This document shows positions 33,895 to 42,546 of a stretch of DNA of 64,000 nt, piece after piece. A program made the position numbers and the translations under genes. Origin of the DNA: Acidimicrobiales bacterium. GTDB lineage: Bacteria; Actinomycetota; Acidimicrobiia; Acidimicrobiales; SHLQ01. The notes beneath the pieces are model-generated. The model worked only from the letters and a program-made list of their open reading frames with translations. It ran no database searches and was not told the DNA's origin. The DNA lies in assembly GCA_020628865.1 (NCBI GenBank), contig JAHDEJ010000005.1, positions 140,415 to 204,414 on the forward strand, written 5' to 3'. The first letter of the stretch is position 1; each line of letters starts with the position of its first letter.

Positions 33895-36261
33895 TCAGGC
33901 GGCGAGGTGAGCCTCCGTGGCGAAGGCGTGGGACAGCACGTCCTCCACCGTGGTTGCGAAGTGCAGCTCGAGATCGGCGAGCACGTGCTCGGGTACGTCG
34001 TCGGCATCTTCTCGGTTGCCCTCGGGCAGAATCACGTGGCGCACTCCGGCGCGGTGGGCGGCCAGCACCTTCTCCTTCACACCACCGATCGGCAGCACCC
34101 GTCCGTGGAGAGTCACTTCGCCAGTCATGGCGACGTCGTTTCGCATGGGCGTGCCCCGGAGGAGGCTGACGAACGCGGTCGTCATCGTGACGCCGGCGCT
34201 GGGGCCATCCTTCGGAACGGCACCGGCCGGGAAGTGCACGTGCCAACGGCGGTCGAGCGATTCCGGGTCGAGGCCGAGGGTGTCGGCATTGGCCCGGAGG
34301 TACGAGAGCACGATCTGTGCAGATTCCTTCATCACGTCGCCCAGCTGACCGGTCAGGGTCAGGCCACTCTCGCCGTCGGACGACGAAACCTCGACGAAGA
34401 GCACGTCGCCGCCGGCACCGGTGACGGCAAGACCGGTGGCGATGCCGGGCAGCACAGTCCGTTCGACCGGATCTTCACGCATGGCCGTGCGGCCGAGCGC
34501 CGGACGGAGGTCGTCGGATTCGATGGTGACGACGGACTCGTCCGGGTTGCGGACGAGCTGGCTGGCGGCCCGTCGGATGAGTCGATCGAGTCGCTGTTCG
34601 AGGCGACGCACGCCGGCTTCCCGCGTGTAGTCGCCGACGACCGTGCGAATGAGGTCGTCGGTGATCACGACTTCGTCGGCGTTCACACCGTTGCGTTCGT
34701 GCAGTCGGGGAAGGAGGTGATCTCGGGCGATGGCGACCTTCTCGTCCTCGGTGTAGCCCTCGACGGAGATGATCTCCATGCGGTCGAGCAGTGGTGCCGG
34801 GATCGTGTCGAGCACGTTTGCGGTGGCAATGAAGACGACCTGGCTCAGGTCGAGCTCGGTCTCCAGATAGTGGTCGCGGAACGTGCCGTTCTGGGCGGGG
34901 TCGAGTACCTCGAGCAGCGCCGAGGAGGGGTCGCCGCGCCAGTCGGCTCCGACCTTGTCGATCTCGTCGAGCAGGATGACGGGGTTCATGGTGCCGGCGT
35001 CGATCATGGCGCGAACCACGCGACCCGGACGCGCACCCACGTAGGTGCGTCGATGACCGCGAATTTCGGCTTCGTCTCGAACGCCGCCGAGCGACATGCG
35101 GACGAACTCGCGGCCCATGGTGGCGGCGATCGACTCGCCGAGGCTGGTCTTGCCGACACCGGGCGGTCCGACGAGGGCGAGGATGGCGCCGTCGCCGCGG
35201 CGTGGGGTGTCGACATCCTCGGGTTCACGTTCCTGACGGAGCTTGCGAACGGCGAGGAACTCGATGATGCGTTCCTTCACCTTGTCGAGGCCGGTGTGGT
35301 CGGCGTCGAGCTGGGTCTGGGCGGCGTCGAGGTCCAGGTTGTCGGCGGTGGTCTCGCCCCACGGCACGTCGAACACCGTCTCCAGCCAGGTCCGGACCCA
35401 GCCGGCTTCGGTGGACTGGTCGCCCATCCGTTCGAGCTTGTCGAGTTCCTTGGTGATGGCGGTGGCCGTCGCTTCGGCAATGGCGCCGTCTTCGATGAGC
35501 GCAGCGAGCTTGGTGCGGTAGTTCTCGATGTCGTCGTCGCTGGACTCGCCGAGTTCCTCGCGAATCGACTGCATCTGCCGGCGAAGGATGGCCTCACGCT
35601 GGTCCTTTTCGAACCCGTCGCGGACCGAGCTGTTGATGTCGTTGGACACCTCGGCTTCGGACAGGGCGGCGGCGGCCCAGTCCCGCGCCTTCACGATGCG
35701 ATCGTTCGGATCGATGGTCTCGAAGAGTTCCCGACGACGATCGTCCTCGAGTTCGGGCCAGTAGGCGAACGTGTCGGCGAGCGCGCCCGGTTCGTCGATG
35801 TCGTCGAGCAGGCCGGTGAGCTGGTTGCCGCTGATCAGCCCGAGGAGTCGGTTGGCGTTGACCTTGTAGTCCTCGGCGGCGGCGCGGGCTTCGGCGGTGG
35901 GCTCCGGCTGGGGGAGTTCGGTGATGGCGACGCGCAGGACGCCGTCGGGGCCGGTCTCGCCCTGGCCGATGCGGACGCGGCGCAAGCCGCGCAGGACGGC
36001 CCCACGGGTGCCGTTGGGAAGCTGGCCCTGCTGTTCGATTCGGGCCACGAGCCCGATCGGGCTGAAGTCGTCGTCGTGTTGGGGTACGGCCACGACCTCG
36101 GCGGTGTCGCCGGAGTCGGTCGCCGTTCGGGCGGCGGCGTCGAAGGCGTTTCGGGCCCCCGGGCTTTCGGCCGCAATGGTCACGACCATGTCGGGAAAGA
36201 TCACGCCGTTGGGCAGGGGAAGAATGGGGAGTGTGACGCTGTTGATGGTGGACACGGGCAC
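33895..36261 (-). CDS. lon: ATP-dependent protease Lon
   Basis: A 788-residue LonA-type protease. The N-terminal substrate domain begins VTLPILPLPNGVIFPDMVVT; the coiled middle contains LRRQMQSIREELGE; the AAA+ domain has Walker A GPPGVGKTSLGES and Walker B VILLDEIDK; the protease domain has the catalytic Ser in PKDGPSAGVTM and Lys in GGVKEKVLAAHRAG. It degrades misfolded and regulatory proteins in the cytosol. GTG 36261 and GTG 36255 are both possible starts; GAGGTG sits just before the second. Upstream (36285-36299) lies a TGATTACA-type direct repeat. It follows the GNAT gene by 55 bp. Confidence 0.95.
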   Translation of the reverse strand: MPVSTINSVTLPILPLPNGVIFPDMVVTIAAESPGARNAFDAAARTATDSGDTAEVVAVPQHDDDFSPIGLVARIEQQGQLPNGTRGAVLRGLRRVRIGQGETGPDGVLRVAITELPQPEPTAEARAAAEDYKVNANRLLGLISGNQLTGLLDDIDEPGALADTFAYWPELEDDRRRELFETIDPNDRIVKARDWAAAALSEAEVSNDINSSVRDGFEKDQREAILRRQMQSIREELGESSDDDIENYRTKLAALIEDGAIAEATATAITKELDKLERMGDQSTEAGWVRTWLETVFDVPWGETTADNLDLDAAQTQLDADHTGLDKVKERIIEFLAVRKLRQEREPEDVDTPRRGDGAILALVGPPGVGKTSLGESIAATMGREFVRMSLGGVRDEAEIRGHRRTYVGARPGRVVRAMIDAGTMNPVILLDEIDKVGADWRGDPSSALLEVLDPAQNGTFRDHYLETELDLSQVVFIATANVLDTIPAPLLDRMEIISVEGYTEDEKVAIARDHLLPRLHERNGVNADEVVITDDLIRTVVGDYTREAGVRRLEQRLDRLIRRAASQLVRNPDESVVTIESDDLRPALGRTAMREDPVERTVLPGIATGLAVTGAGGDVLFVEVSSSDGESGLTLTGQLGDVMKESAQIVLSYLRANADTLGLDPESLDRRWHVHFPAGAVPKDGPSAGVTMTTAFVSLLRGTPMRNDVAMTGEVTLHGRVLPIGGVKEKVLAAHRAGVRHVILPEGNREDADDVPEHVLADLELHFATTVEDVLSHAFATEAHLAA

Positions 36262-36316
36262 CTCGAATCATGAATCGCTGTGTTGATTACATGATTACAA
36301 CGGCGAGAGCGCTGGC

Positions 36317-36967
36317 CTATTCCCGGTCGTTCTCCGATGATCCGGCGATCCATCGGAGGATGTCGTAGAGGGCTCCGATGGCCGGGGCGTCGAGGTTCTC
36401 CGCGTCGGCGAGCGGCAGGTCGAAGACGAGCACTTCGTGGTCCGTGAGGGCCCGGTTTCGGACGGCGCCGAGCTCGGTGAGCATGGCCCGCATTCGTCGA
36501 TTCTCGGCGAGGGTTTCGAACCGGAGGAACTCGACTCCGGTGTCGATCGCCGTGTGCACGAGCAGGTCGAGGAGCAGCTTGCCGAAGCCGTGACCCTGCA
36601 TGTCGTCGACCACGGCGACGGCACCTTCGGCCACCTTCGGGTCGTCCTCGACGACGGCCAATCGGGCGACGGCGATGCCCCGGCCCTCGTTCGTTCCGAC
36701 GTCGCTGTCGCTGGTTGGGTCCGCGACCACCCAGGCGCGATGTCGATCGTGATCGATGTCGGTGAGTGAGGACACGAGATACTGGCCGAGCCGCTGGCGC
36801 ACGGTGAAGAAGCGAAGGTAGCGAGAGCGCGGCGACATCTGGCTGAAGGCGGCTTCGAGCCCGGGTCCGTCGGTCGTCCGGATCGGTCGGATGACGAACG
36901 GGGTGCCGTCGTCGAGTTCGCCAGCCACACCGTCGGGGGAGAGGGGGAGGTCCCAGGTCAGGCGCAT
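36317..36967 (-). CDS. GNAT family N-acetyltransferase
   Basis: A 216-residue acetyltransferase. The N-terminal part FVIRPIRTTDGPGLEAAF and the acetyl-CoA loop VDDMQGHGFGKLLLDLLVHTA (about 120-140; Q/R-x-x-G-x-G/A replaced by QGHGFG) are GNAT features, followed by LRFETLAENRRMRAMLTELG. It resembles the Pat-like stand-alone GNAT domains with LRFF near residue 51-54. The start at ATG 36967 is chosen because the frame upstream lies antisense inside the DUF2786 gene. It sits 26 bp after DUF2786 and before lon. Substrate, protein lysine or small molecule, unknown. Confidence 0.88.
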   Translation of the reverse strand: MRLTWDLPLSPDGVAGELDDGTPFVIRPIRTTDGPGLEAAFSQMSPRSRYLRFFTVRQRLGQYLVSSLTDIDHDRHRAWVVADPTSDSDVGTNEGRGIAVARLAVVEDDPKVAEGAVAVVDDMQGHGFGKLLLDLLVHTAIDTGVEFLRFETLAENRRMRAMLTELGAVRNRALTDHEVLVFDLPLADAENLDAPAIGALYDILRWIAGSSENDRE

Positions 36968-36993
36968 ACCTTCGACCCTAGATGCCGGGTGGG

Positions 36994-37758
36994 TCAACCG
37001 GGGAGCGAACGGCGTCGTCCGCCCATTCGGGTGGTGCCGATGTCGGCGCGTTGGCCGGCGTCGTGCCCGGCGAGCACGCCGTCGTGGTTGGAGACCGATG
37101 TGCGAAGCGACGTGACGTTGGGGAAGCGTTCGCTCACGTCCTGGTCGACGGCTTCGTCGCGCCGCACGAGCACGGGGAGTGCGGAGTCGCCGCTGGGCGT
37201 GGTGGCAACGTCTCGAGCGGTGTCTCGGGCGGCTTCGAGCCGTTCCCGGATCGTCCAGGCGAACTGGTTGAGGAACGACCTCCGGAAGCTCTTCGTTCGG
37301 TTCTCGCCCCAGGCGTTCATCTGCGTGCCATGGGCCAGCATCACGTTGACGGCTTGAACGAGGAGTGACGTGAACAGGATCTCGACGAGGTCGAGGTCGG
37401 ACTCGTGGCCGACGACCGTGGCCCACTTGCCGTCGCCGTCGAAGAGCGACCCATCGTCGGCCATTCGCATGACGGTCTCTCGCTCCAGACCGAGGATGGC
37501 TCGACAGTTGTTGGCCCGGGCGACGCCGCCGAGGAGCAGGAACTTCTCCTTTGGGTATGGGCTGGGAATCTGGATGAGTCGGGTGACGATTCGGCCCCGG
37601 CCCTCGCGCTCCTCCAGCAGTGCCATGTCGATGGCGTGCGAGGCGATGAGTTCCTGGGCTTTGGCGGTGTAGAGGGCTGCTTCCTCGGCGAACTGGGTGG
37701 ACTCCGCCTTGGCGAGCAGCGCACGAACCTTCTCAAGAATGCGGTCTCGTTCTTCCAT
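36994..37758 (-). CDS. DUF2786 domain protein
   Basis: A 254-residue soluble protein. The N-terminus is the DUF2786 signature: RILEKVRALLAKAESTQFAE, then EEAALYTAKAQELIASHAID. A helical middle (LLLGGVARANNCRAILG) and an Arg/Lys-rich region NRTKSFRRSFLNQFAWTI follow. The C-terminal ~30 residues are basic (TTRMGGRRRSLPG). DUF2786 proteins occur in phages and bacteria without an established function. It starts at ATG 37758, opposite the PPOX-fold gene, and leads a DUF2786-GNAT-lon run. Confidence 0.87.
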   Translation of the reverse strand: MEERDRILEKVRALLAKAESTQFAEEAALYTAKAQELIASHAIDMALLEEREGRGRIVTRLIQIPSPYPKEKFLLLGGVARANNCRAILGLERETVMRMADDGSLFDGDGKWATVVGHESDLDLVEILFTSLLVQAVNVMLAHGTQMNAWGENRTKSFRRSFLNQFAWTIRERLEAARDTARDVATTPSGDSALPVLVRRDEAVDQDVSERFPNVTSLRTSVSNHDGVLAGHDAGQRADIGTTRMGGRRRSLPG

Positions 37759-37824
37759 GTCTTCAGCCTCGCGCGGGGGTCTGACACGGAACTCTACGAC
37801 GATGGATCGGATACGGTTCCGGCC

Positions 37825-38268
37825 ATGACCGATCTGGAAGCGATTCGTTCTCTGGTGACCGGCGACAGCGGCTTGGCGATGGTGTCGGTGCCTCGGCCGG
37901 ACGGGTCGGTCCACACGTCGCTCGTGAACCCCGGCGTCTCGGCACACCCGGCGACCGGTGAAGACGTGGTCGCGTTCGTGGTTCGTGGCGATGCGTACAA
38001 GCTGCGGCTGATGCTTCGTGATGGCCGATGCACGGTGGCCTGGCGCAACGGCTGGCGGTGGGGCTCGGTGGACGGCCCGGTCGAGGTGTGCGGTCCGGAC
38101 CATGCGCTTGTCGGGGTCGATGCTGCGACCGTGCCCGAACTGCTGCGCCAGGTGTTTCGTGATGCCGGCGGAACCCACGACGACTGGGACGAGTACGACC
38201 GCGTCATGGCGGAGGAGCGCCGCACCGCGGTGTTCGTTCGACCCGACCGCTTCCTCGGTCGCCCCTGA
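37825..38268 (+). CDS. PPOX/FDOR split-barrel family protein (flavin or F420 binding)
   Basis: A 147-residue protein of the pyridoxamine 5'-phosphate oxidase-like split beta-barrel fold. LAMVSVPRPDGSVHTSLVNPGV and YKLRLMLRDGRCTVAWRNG are the strands that cradle the cofactor in F420- or flavin-dependent family members of actinobacteria; DDWDEYDRVMAEERRTAVFV is the typical C-terminus. It may reduce or oxidise a small molecule, but the cofactor cannot be fixed by eye. ATG 37825 is the first start compatible with the fold; 66 bp separate it from the divergent DUF2786 gene. Confidence 0.85.
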   Translation: MTDLEAIRSLVTGDSGLAMVSVPRPDGSVHTSLVNPGVSAHPATGEDVVAFVVRGDAYKLRLMLRDGRCTVAWRNGWRWGSVDGPVEVCGPDHALVGVDAATVPELLRQVFRDAGGTHDDWDEYDRVMAEERRTAVFVRPDRFLGRP

Positions 38269-38314
38269 CTGACTCGTCGACCGCACCCTGCCGCTGGGTG
38301 GAACGCGCCGATGC

Positions 38315-38338
38315 CCCACCAAGGGACTCCTTGGTGGG
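38315..38338. terminator. Bidirectional terminator hairpin
   Basis: CCCACCAAGG (38315-38324) and CCTTGGTGGG (38329-38338) are perfect 10-base arms with a GACT loop. It lies between the convergent PPOX-fold and HNH nuclease genes, so it can end transcripts from both sides. Confidence 0.75.
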
Positions 38339-38367
38339 TTCGGCGGATGCGATGGAGTGCGAGCGGT

Positions 38368-39681
38368 TCAGAAGAGGGCGCCCGTGAGGTGCTGCTTCCG
38401 GCGTTGATCGAGCCGGGGTTTCGACCGGGCCGATGCCGGATGTTTGGTTCGCCGTCGGCGTCTGCCCGGCGGCGCATCTGCCGGCAACTCATGTGTGGTT
38501 GCCGGGCGAGTCTCCCAATTTCGGGTTTCGATGTTTCGAACCAGGGTGAGCTTCTGGGCGTGGAGCCGACTGTGGCAGGCCTCGCACAGGAGGACGAGAT
38601 TGTCGATGTTGGTTTCCCCGGCGAGGGGTGCGCTCCACGGAATGATGTGGTGGGCGACGCAGTGTTCGTGGGACTTCGAGCATTGCTGACAGCCGCCATC
38701 TCGTGCGACCAGTGCCGTCCACTGCGCCCGAGTGACCGTTCGATGCCGGCGCCCTTCCCACAGCGTCTCGCCGATCTCCGAGTAGATGTGGCCGATGAAC
38801 TCGCTTCGACAGCAGAGCTCCTCCACGACGGTGCGCGGCAGCGCCTTGCCATCTGCCGTGCGGATCACCGTGCTGTCTGCACCGGTCAGTTGATCGACGG
38901 TGACCGTGACGTGAATGATCCCGGCCGGGCGCTTCCGGGCTGTTGTACCGGTTCGCTCGGTGGTGAAGATCTTCTGCACGGCATCGAACTGACGCTGCCG
39001 ATGGGTTCGGGGATGTTCGGAGCTGCTTCGCTCCCGCCCGCCGTCTGCTTCGAACTCGGCATCGGCACCGGCGTTGATCTTGCCCTCCATCCGATCGATG
39101 GAGGTTTCGTCGGCCTCGATCACCAGTCGATGGAGGCCGTTGCGACTGCGGGTGCGGTACACGTTGCGCAGCCGGTGATGACGTTGATGTTCGGTTTCGG
39201 CCTCGGTGTTGGACTTGCGCTTGGTGATCCAATCGTTGGTCTTCTTGCGGCCCTGCTCCGGTGTGGACTGTTCAATGCTCTCGATGAGCTCCTCATCGCA
39301 CGCCGCGGCGCCGTCGGTGTCTGACGCAGCATCGGCCAGGACGTCTGCCTGGTCGGTGGAGAGGCTGCCGGTTCGCATCTTGGTGGCGATGTTCGGGTTG
39401 GCGTTGACCGCCTTGCCCCGGGACGCCCGCTTCTTCGCTTCGTTGCGGGAGGTTTGCCCGTCCTCGGTGAAGAGGCCTTCGACCTGCGTGTCCGAGTCGC
39501 CCGCCTCGTAGCGGTCGGCGACCGTTTCGGCTTCGACCGTGGTGAGCTGCCGGCGACTCCACTCGATCATCTGCAGCCGGGCGCGGGGATCGTCGACCCG
39601 CTGCAGTGCATGCACAGCAGACATGACGTGGTTCACCACGTGCTGTTCTTGCTGGGAGTCGCTGGGTGCCATGGGAATCAT
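38368..39681 (-). CDS. DUF222/HNH endonuclease (13E12-repeat family)
   Basis: A 437-residue nuclease-type protein. The helical N-terminal DUF222-like domain runs to about residue 330 and includes the charged segment NEAKKRASRGKAVNANPNIA. The C-terminal HNH domain has CQQCSKSHEHCVAHHIIPWS followed by NLVLLCEACHSRLH, i.e. two CxxC zinc pairs and the HNH catalytic histidines. The tail is Arg/Lys-rich. These genes (REP13E12 in mycobacteria) are often present in several copies and DNA-damage inducible. ATG 39681 or 39672 may be the start; a perfect SOS box lies directly upstream. Confidence 0.9.
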   Translation of the reverse strand: MIPMAPSDSQQEQHVVNHVMSAVHALQRVDDPRARLQMIEWSRRQLTTVEAETVADRYEAGDSDTQVEGLFTEDGQTSRNEAKKRASRGKAVNANPNIATKMRTGSLSTDQADVLADAASDTDGAAACDEELIESIEQSTPEQGRKKTNDWITKRKSNTEAETEHQRHHRLRNVYRTRSRNGLHRLVIEADETSIDRMEGKINAGADAEFEADGGRERSSSEHPRTHRQRQFDAVQKIFTTERTGTTARKRPAGIIHVTVTVDQLTGADSTVIRTADGKALPRTVVEELCCRSEFIGHIYSEIGETLWEGRRHRTVTRAQWTALVARDGGCQQCSKSHEHCVAHHIIPWSAPLAGETNIDNLVLLCEACHSRLHAQKLTLVRNIETRNWETRPATTHELPADAPPGRRRRRTKHPASARSKPRLDQRRKQHLTGALF

Positions 39682-39705
39682 CGTATCGAACAGATGTTCG
39701 ATACG
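39682..39705. promoter_or_regulatory. LexA SOS box (perfect CGAAC-N4-GTTCG palindrome)
   Basis: CGTATCGAAC and GTTCGATACG are perfect 10-base inverted arms separated by AGAT. The centre is exactly the Gram-positive/mycobacterial SOS consensus TCGAAC-N4-GTTCGA. It abuts the start codon of the HNH nuclease gene, so LexA bound here would block its transcription. Confidence 0.85.
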
Positions 39706-39823
39706 CAAGTCGAAACGTGATCTCGTTGCGGCCACGCCCAGTCGACAAAGGCCATTTCCCGTGGCGCGCCACTTCTCGCCGGGGAGCGCCGTTCCCAACG
39801 TGTGGTTGTGGGAGGCTCGTCGC

Positions 39824-40222
39824 ATGGACGCATGGCATCGCGAGATTGTTGAACTGCACGACTTCTTCGAGGCGTACTTCCTCGGGACCCTGCCGGCTGA
39901 TGAAGTGCATCGGCTCGACGTGTTGGCCGACGACTTCACGTTCGTGGGTCCGGACGGGAGTCGGTCGACTCGTGAGCAGACGGTCGGGGCGATCACGGCG
40001 GGGCATGCGCACACCGAGTCGCTTCGGATCACCGTCACCGATGCGGAGTTGCTCGTCGACGGGGGCGACACGGTTGTGGCTCGGTACGTGGAGAACCACG
40101 AGTTGTCGAGCGGCTCGAACCACCGGGTGAGCACGGTGGTGTTCGGTCGTGATGATGCGGCGCCGAATGGATTGTCCTGGCGCACGGTGCATGAGACGTG
40201 GCTCGAAGGGACTCGGGAGTAG
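39824..40222 (+). CDS. SnoaL/NTF2-like fold protein
   Basis: A 132-residue cystatin-like (NTF2) protein. The pattern IVELHDFFEAYFLGTLP, then DDFTFVGPDG and, near the end, WRTVHETWLEGT is typical of SnoaL-like or DUF4440-type proteins, which are small cyclases, isomerases or binding proteins. The ATG at 39824 follows GGGAGG at a good distance. It is divergent from the SOS-controlled nuclease. No catalytic residues can be named. Confidence 0.8.
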   Translation: MDAWHREIVELHDFFEAYFLGTLPADEVHRLDVLADDFTFVGPDGSRSTREQTVGAITAGHAHTESLRITVTDAELLVDGGDTVVARYVENHELSSGSNHRVSTVVFGRDDAAPNGLSWRTVHETWLEGTRE

Positions 40223-40261
40223 CCGATAGAAGATCTGGGAATAAGCTCTGCCTACATATGG

Positions 40262-40281
40262 TTGTTAGGCTGACCTTACAA
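40262..40281. promoter_or_regulatory. DtxR/IdeR-like iron box
   Basis: TTGTTAGG and CCTTACAA are near-perfect inverted arms around CTGA; the core GTTAGGCTGACCTTA matches 13 of 15 positions of the DtxR/IdeR consensus half GTTAGGCTAACCTAA. It lies 15 bases before the siderophore-interacting protein start and just after TACATA, a possible -10. Iron-dependent repression is expected. Confidence 0.65.
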
Positions 40282-40296
40282 GCCGATCGGAGTCCC

Positions 40297-41091
40297 ATGT
40301 ACGCAGAAGTACAAGAAGTACAACAACTCAGCCCCACGCTCCTTCGCGTGGTGCTCGGCGGCGGAACGCTCGATGCGTTCGAGACGCCCACGGCGACCGA
40401 CGCCTACATCAATGCACAGTTCATTCCCGTCGATTCACCGGTGACGGTGCCGTTCGGTCCCGAAGACCTCGAGGGTCTCTCCGCCGAGCTCCGGCCGAAG
40501 CCGCGCCGCTTCACCATCCGCGAGTGGAACCCGACGCACCGAACCCTGTCGATCGACTTCGTCGCCCACGGTGACACCGGCTTCGCCGGCAGCTGGGCCC
40601 AGCGGGCGAAGCCGGGCGACCGGCTGCAGTTCAAGGGCCCGGGTGGCTCGTACCGTCCGTCCCCGAACGTCGATTGGCATCTGCTCGTTGGCGACGAGAG
40701 CGCGCTCGGTGCGATCGGCGCAAGTCTCGACAGTCTTTCGCCTGCCGCACGGGCGCTGGTGTTCGTCGTGGTCGACGGACCGGAGCACGAAATCGAGCTT
40801 CCGTCTGCGGCCGACGTCGACGTTCACTGGCTGCATCGCAACGGTTCGGCCGACCCGGAAGCGCTGCTGGCGACAGCAGTCGCGGCGGCCGACTTCCCGT
40901 CGGGAACCTTCGATGTGTTCGTGCACGGTGAAGCCGCCGAGACGCGGGCGGTCCGCCGCCACCTCCTGGCCGAGCGAGGGGTCGACCCGAGTGGAGCGTC
41001 GATCTCGCCGTATTGGCGCCGGCAGCACACCGATGAGGACTGGCGGGCCGTCAAGCGACAGTTCCTGGCCGAACAGGCGGCCGACGTCTGA
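40297..41091 (+). CDS. Siderophore-interacting protein (FAD-linked ferric reductase)
   Basis: A 264-residue SIP/ViuB family flavoenzyme that releases iron from siderophores by reduction. The FAD motif RRFTIREWN is at about residues 68-76, GDTGFAGSWAQRAKPGD and LQFKGPGGSY follow, and the C-terminal NAD(P)H domain has HLLVGDESALGAIGASLDSL and the ending SPYWRRQHTDEDWRAVKRQF typical of the family. The first ATG giving the canonical start is 40297; earlier in-frame codons would overlap the iron box. No siderophore transporter is adjacent. Confidence 0.93.
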   Translation: MYAEVQEVQQLSPTLLRVVLGGGTLDAFETPTATDAYINAQFIPVDSPVTVPFGPEDLEGLSAELRPKPRRFTIREWNPTHRTLSIDFVAHGDTGFAGSWAQRAKPGDRLQFKGPGGSYRPSPNVDWHLLVGDESALGAIGASLDSLSPAARALVFVVVDGPEHEIELPSAADVDVHWLHRNGSADPEALLATAVAAADFPSGTFDVFVHGEAAETRAVRRHLLAERGVDPSGASISPYWRRQHTDEDWRAVKRQFLAEQAADV

Positions 41092-41212
41092 AGGTCGACG
41101 GCCAGGAGGAATTCGCATATGAGCGGATTCCGGTTTGGTCTGATCCGTTCGTTGACACTCGGTCGCCACCGCGAATAGGTTGCGCGCCTGCTCGACCGTA
41201 TGGGGGATGACC

Positions 41213-42529
41213 ATGACCGATACGACTCACGATGCCGACGTCATCATCATTGGGGCCGGCGTGCTCGGCTGCGCCATTGCGCTCGAGATGTCGAGGCGCG
41301 GGATACGCACGATCAATGTGGACAAGGCATCGGCGGCCGGCGCCGGTTCGACGATCAACTCGTGCGCCATCATCCGCTTCACGTACTCCACGCATGTGGG
41401 TGTGGCGATGTCGTGGGAGGGCGGCCAGTACTGGAAGAACTGGGCCGACTACATCGGAGCCGAAGACGAGAAGGGTCTCATTGAGTTCCACGACGTCGGT
41501 CAGCTCAACGTGTTCGCGGACGAAGCTGAGCGGCTCGATCGGGTGCAGCAGCTGTGGGACGAGATGGACATCCCTTACGAGCAGCTCGACGCCGACGAGT
41601 TGGCCGAGCGGTTCCCGTTCATGGACTTCGGTTGGTACGGCCCACCGACCCGTCCCGACGATCCGGCCTTCTGGAAGGAGGCCGAGCAGCAGGTGAGGGG
41701 TGCCCTCTGGAGCCCGGACGCCGGATACATCTCCGACCCACAACTGTCGTGTCACAACCTGCAGCGCGGGGCTGAGGCCGAGGGTGGCGAGTTCCGGTTC
41801 AACACCGAGGTCACGGCGATCCTTCAGGAAGCTGGTCGGGCAGCCGGCGTGGAGTTGGCCGACGGATCTTCGCTTCGGGCGCCCGTCGTGATCAACGTGG
41901 CCGGCCCACACAGCTCGATCATCAACAAGATGGCGGGTGTCTACGACGAGATGAACATCAAGACGAATGCCCTGCGCCATGAGGTGCATCACGTGCCGTC
42001 GCCCGAGGGGGTCGACTTCATGAACGCCGGCACGGTCGGCGCCGACGACGACATCGGCTTCTACTTCCGGCCCGAAGTCGGCAACAACGTGCTGCTCGGC
42101 AGCGTCGACCTCGAGTGCGACGGCCGTGAGTACGTCGACCCCGACGACTACGACACGACGATCGATCGAGACCAGTGGCACGCCCAGGTCCTGCGAGCGC
42201 AGCGGCGCATGCCCGAGCTCGGTATGCCGCACGAGGCTCGAGGCATCGTCGATCTGTACGACCAGAGCGACGACTGGCTGCCCATCTACGACCGCACCGC
42301 TCTCGATGGCTTCTACGTTGCGATCGGTACGAGCGGCAACCAGTACAAGAACGCCGGCTCGGTCGGCCAGGCGATGGCCGACCTGATCGATGCGGTCGAA
42401 GCCGGCCATGACCACGACGCCGAGCCCGTCCAGGTCACCGGCCGGTACACCGGTCTGACCATCGACCTCGGCGCCTACAGCCGCAATCGCGATATCAACG
42501 CCGACTCATCGATGTCCGTCCACGGCTGA
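41213..42529 (+). CDS. DAO-family FAD-dependent oxidoreductase (sarcosine oxidase/DMGDH-like)
   Basis: A 438-residue FAD oxidase. The dinucleotide motif VIIIGAGVLGCAIALEMSRR starts at residue 10; NSCAIIRFTYSTHVGVAM is the conserved active-site region, and the C-terminus holds DWLPIYDRTALDGFYVAIGTSGN. The family removes electrons from N-methyl amino acids such as sarcosine, dimethylglycine or related amines. GGGGG 7 bases upstream favours the ATG at 41213 over 41207. It stands alone, 121 bp after the siderophore-interacting protein. Substrate unknown; amine catabolism is inferred. Confidence 0.9.
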   Translation: MTDTTHDADVIIIGAGVLGCAIALEMSRRGIRTINVDKASAAGAGSTINSCAIIRFTYSTHVGVAMSWEGGQYWKNWADYIGAEDEKGLIEFHDVGQLNVFADEAERLDRVQQLWDEMDIPYEQLDADELAERFPFMDFGWYGPPTRPDDPAFWKEAEQQVRGALWSPDAGYISDPQLSCHNLQRGAEAEGGEFRFNTEVTAILQEAGRAAGVELADGSSLRAPVVINVAGPHSSIINKMAGVYDEMNIKTNALRHEVHHVPSPEGVDFMNAGTVGADDDIGFYFRPEVGNNVLLGSVDLECDGREYVDPDDYDTTIDRDQWHAQVLRAQRRMPELGMPHEARGIVDLYDQSDDWLPIYDRTALDGFYVAIGTSGNQYKNAGSVGQAMADLIDAVEAGHDHDAEPVQVTGRYTGLTIDLGAYSRNRDINADSSMSVHG

Positions 42530-42546
42530 ACCTGGGCGTCGACGCA

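Noticed and set aside
33109..36273. 1054-codon open frame on the plus strand
   Set aside because: Antisense to lon and YceI, both with complete family motifs; long antisense frames are expected at this GC content.
38368..39681. HNH/13E12-type gene as a mobile element or intron
   Set aside because: No terminal repeats, target duplication, reverse transcriptase or transposase is seen; kept as a nuclease gene.
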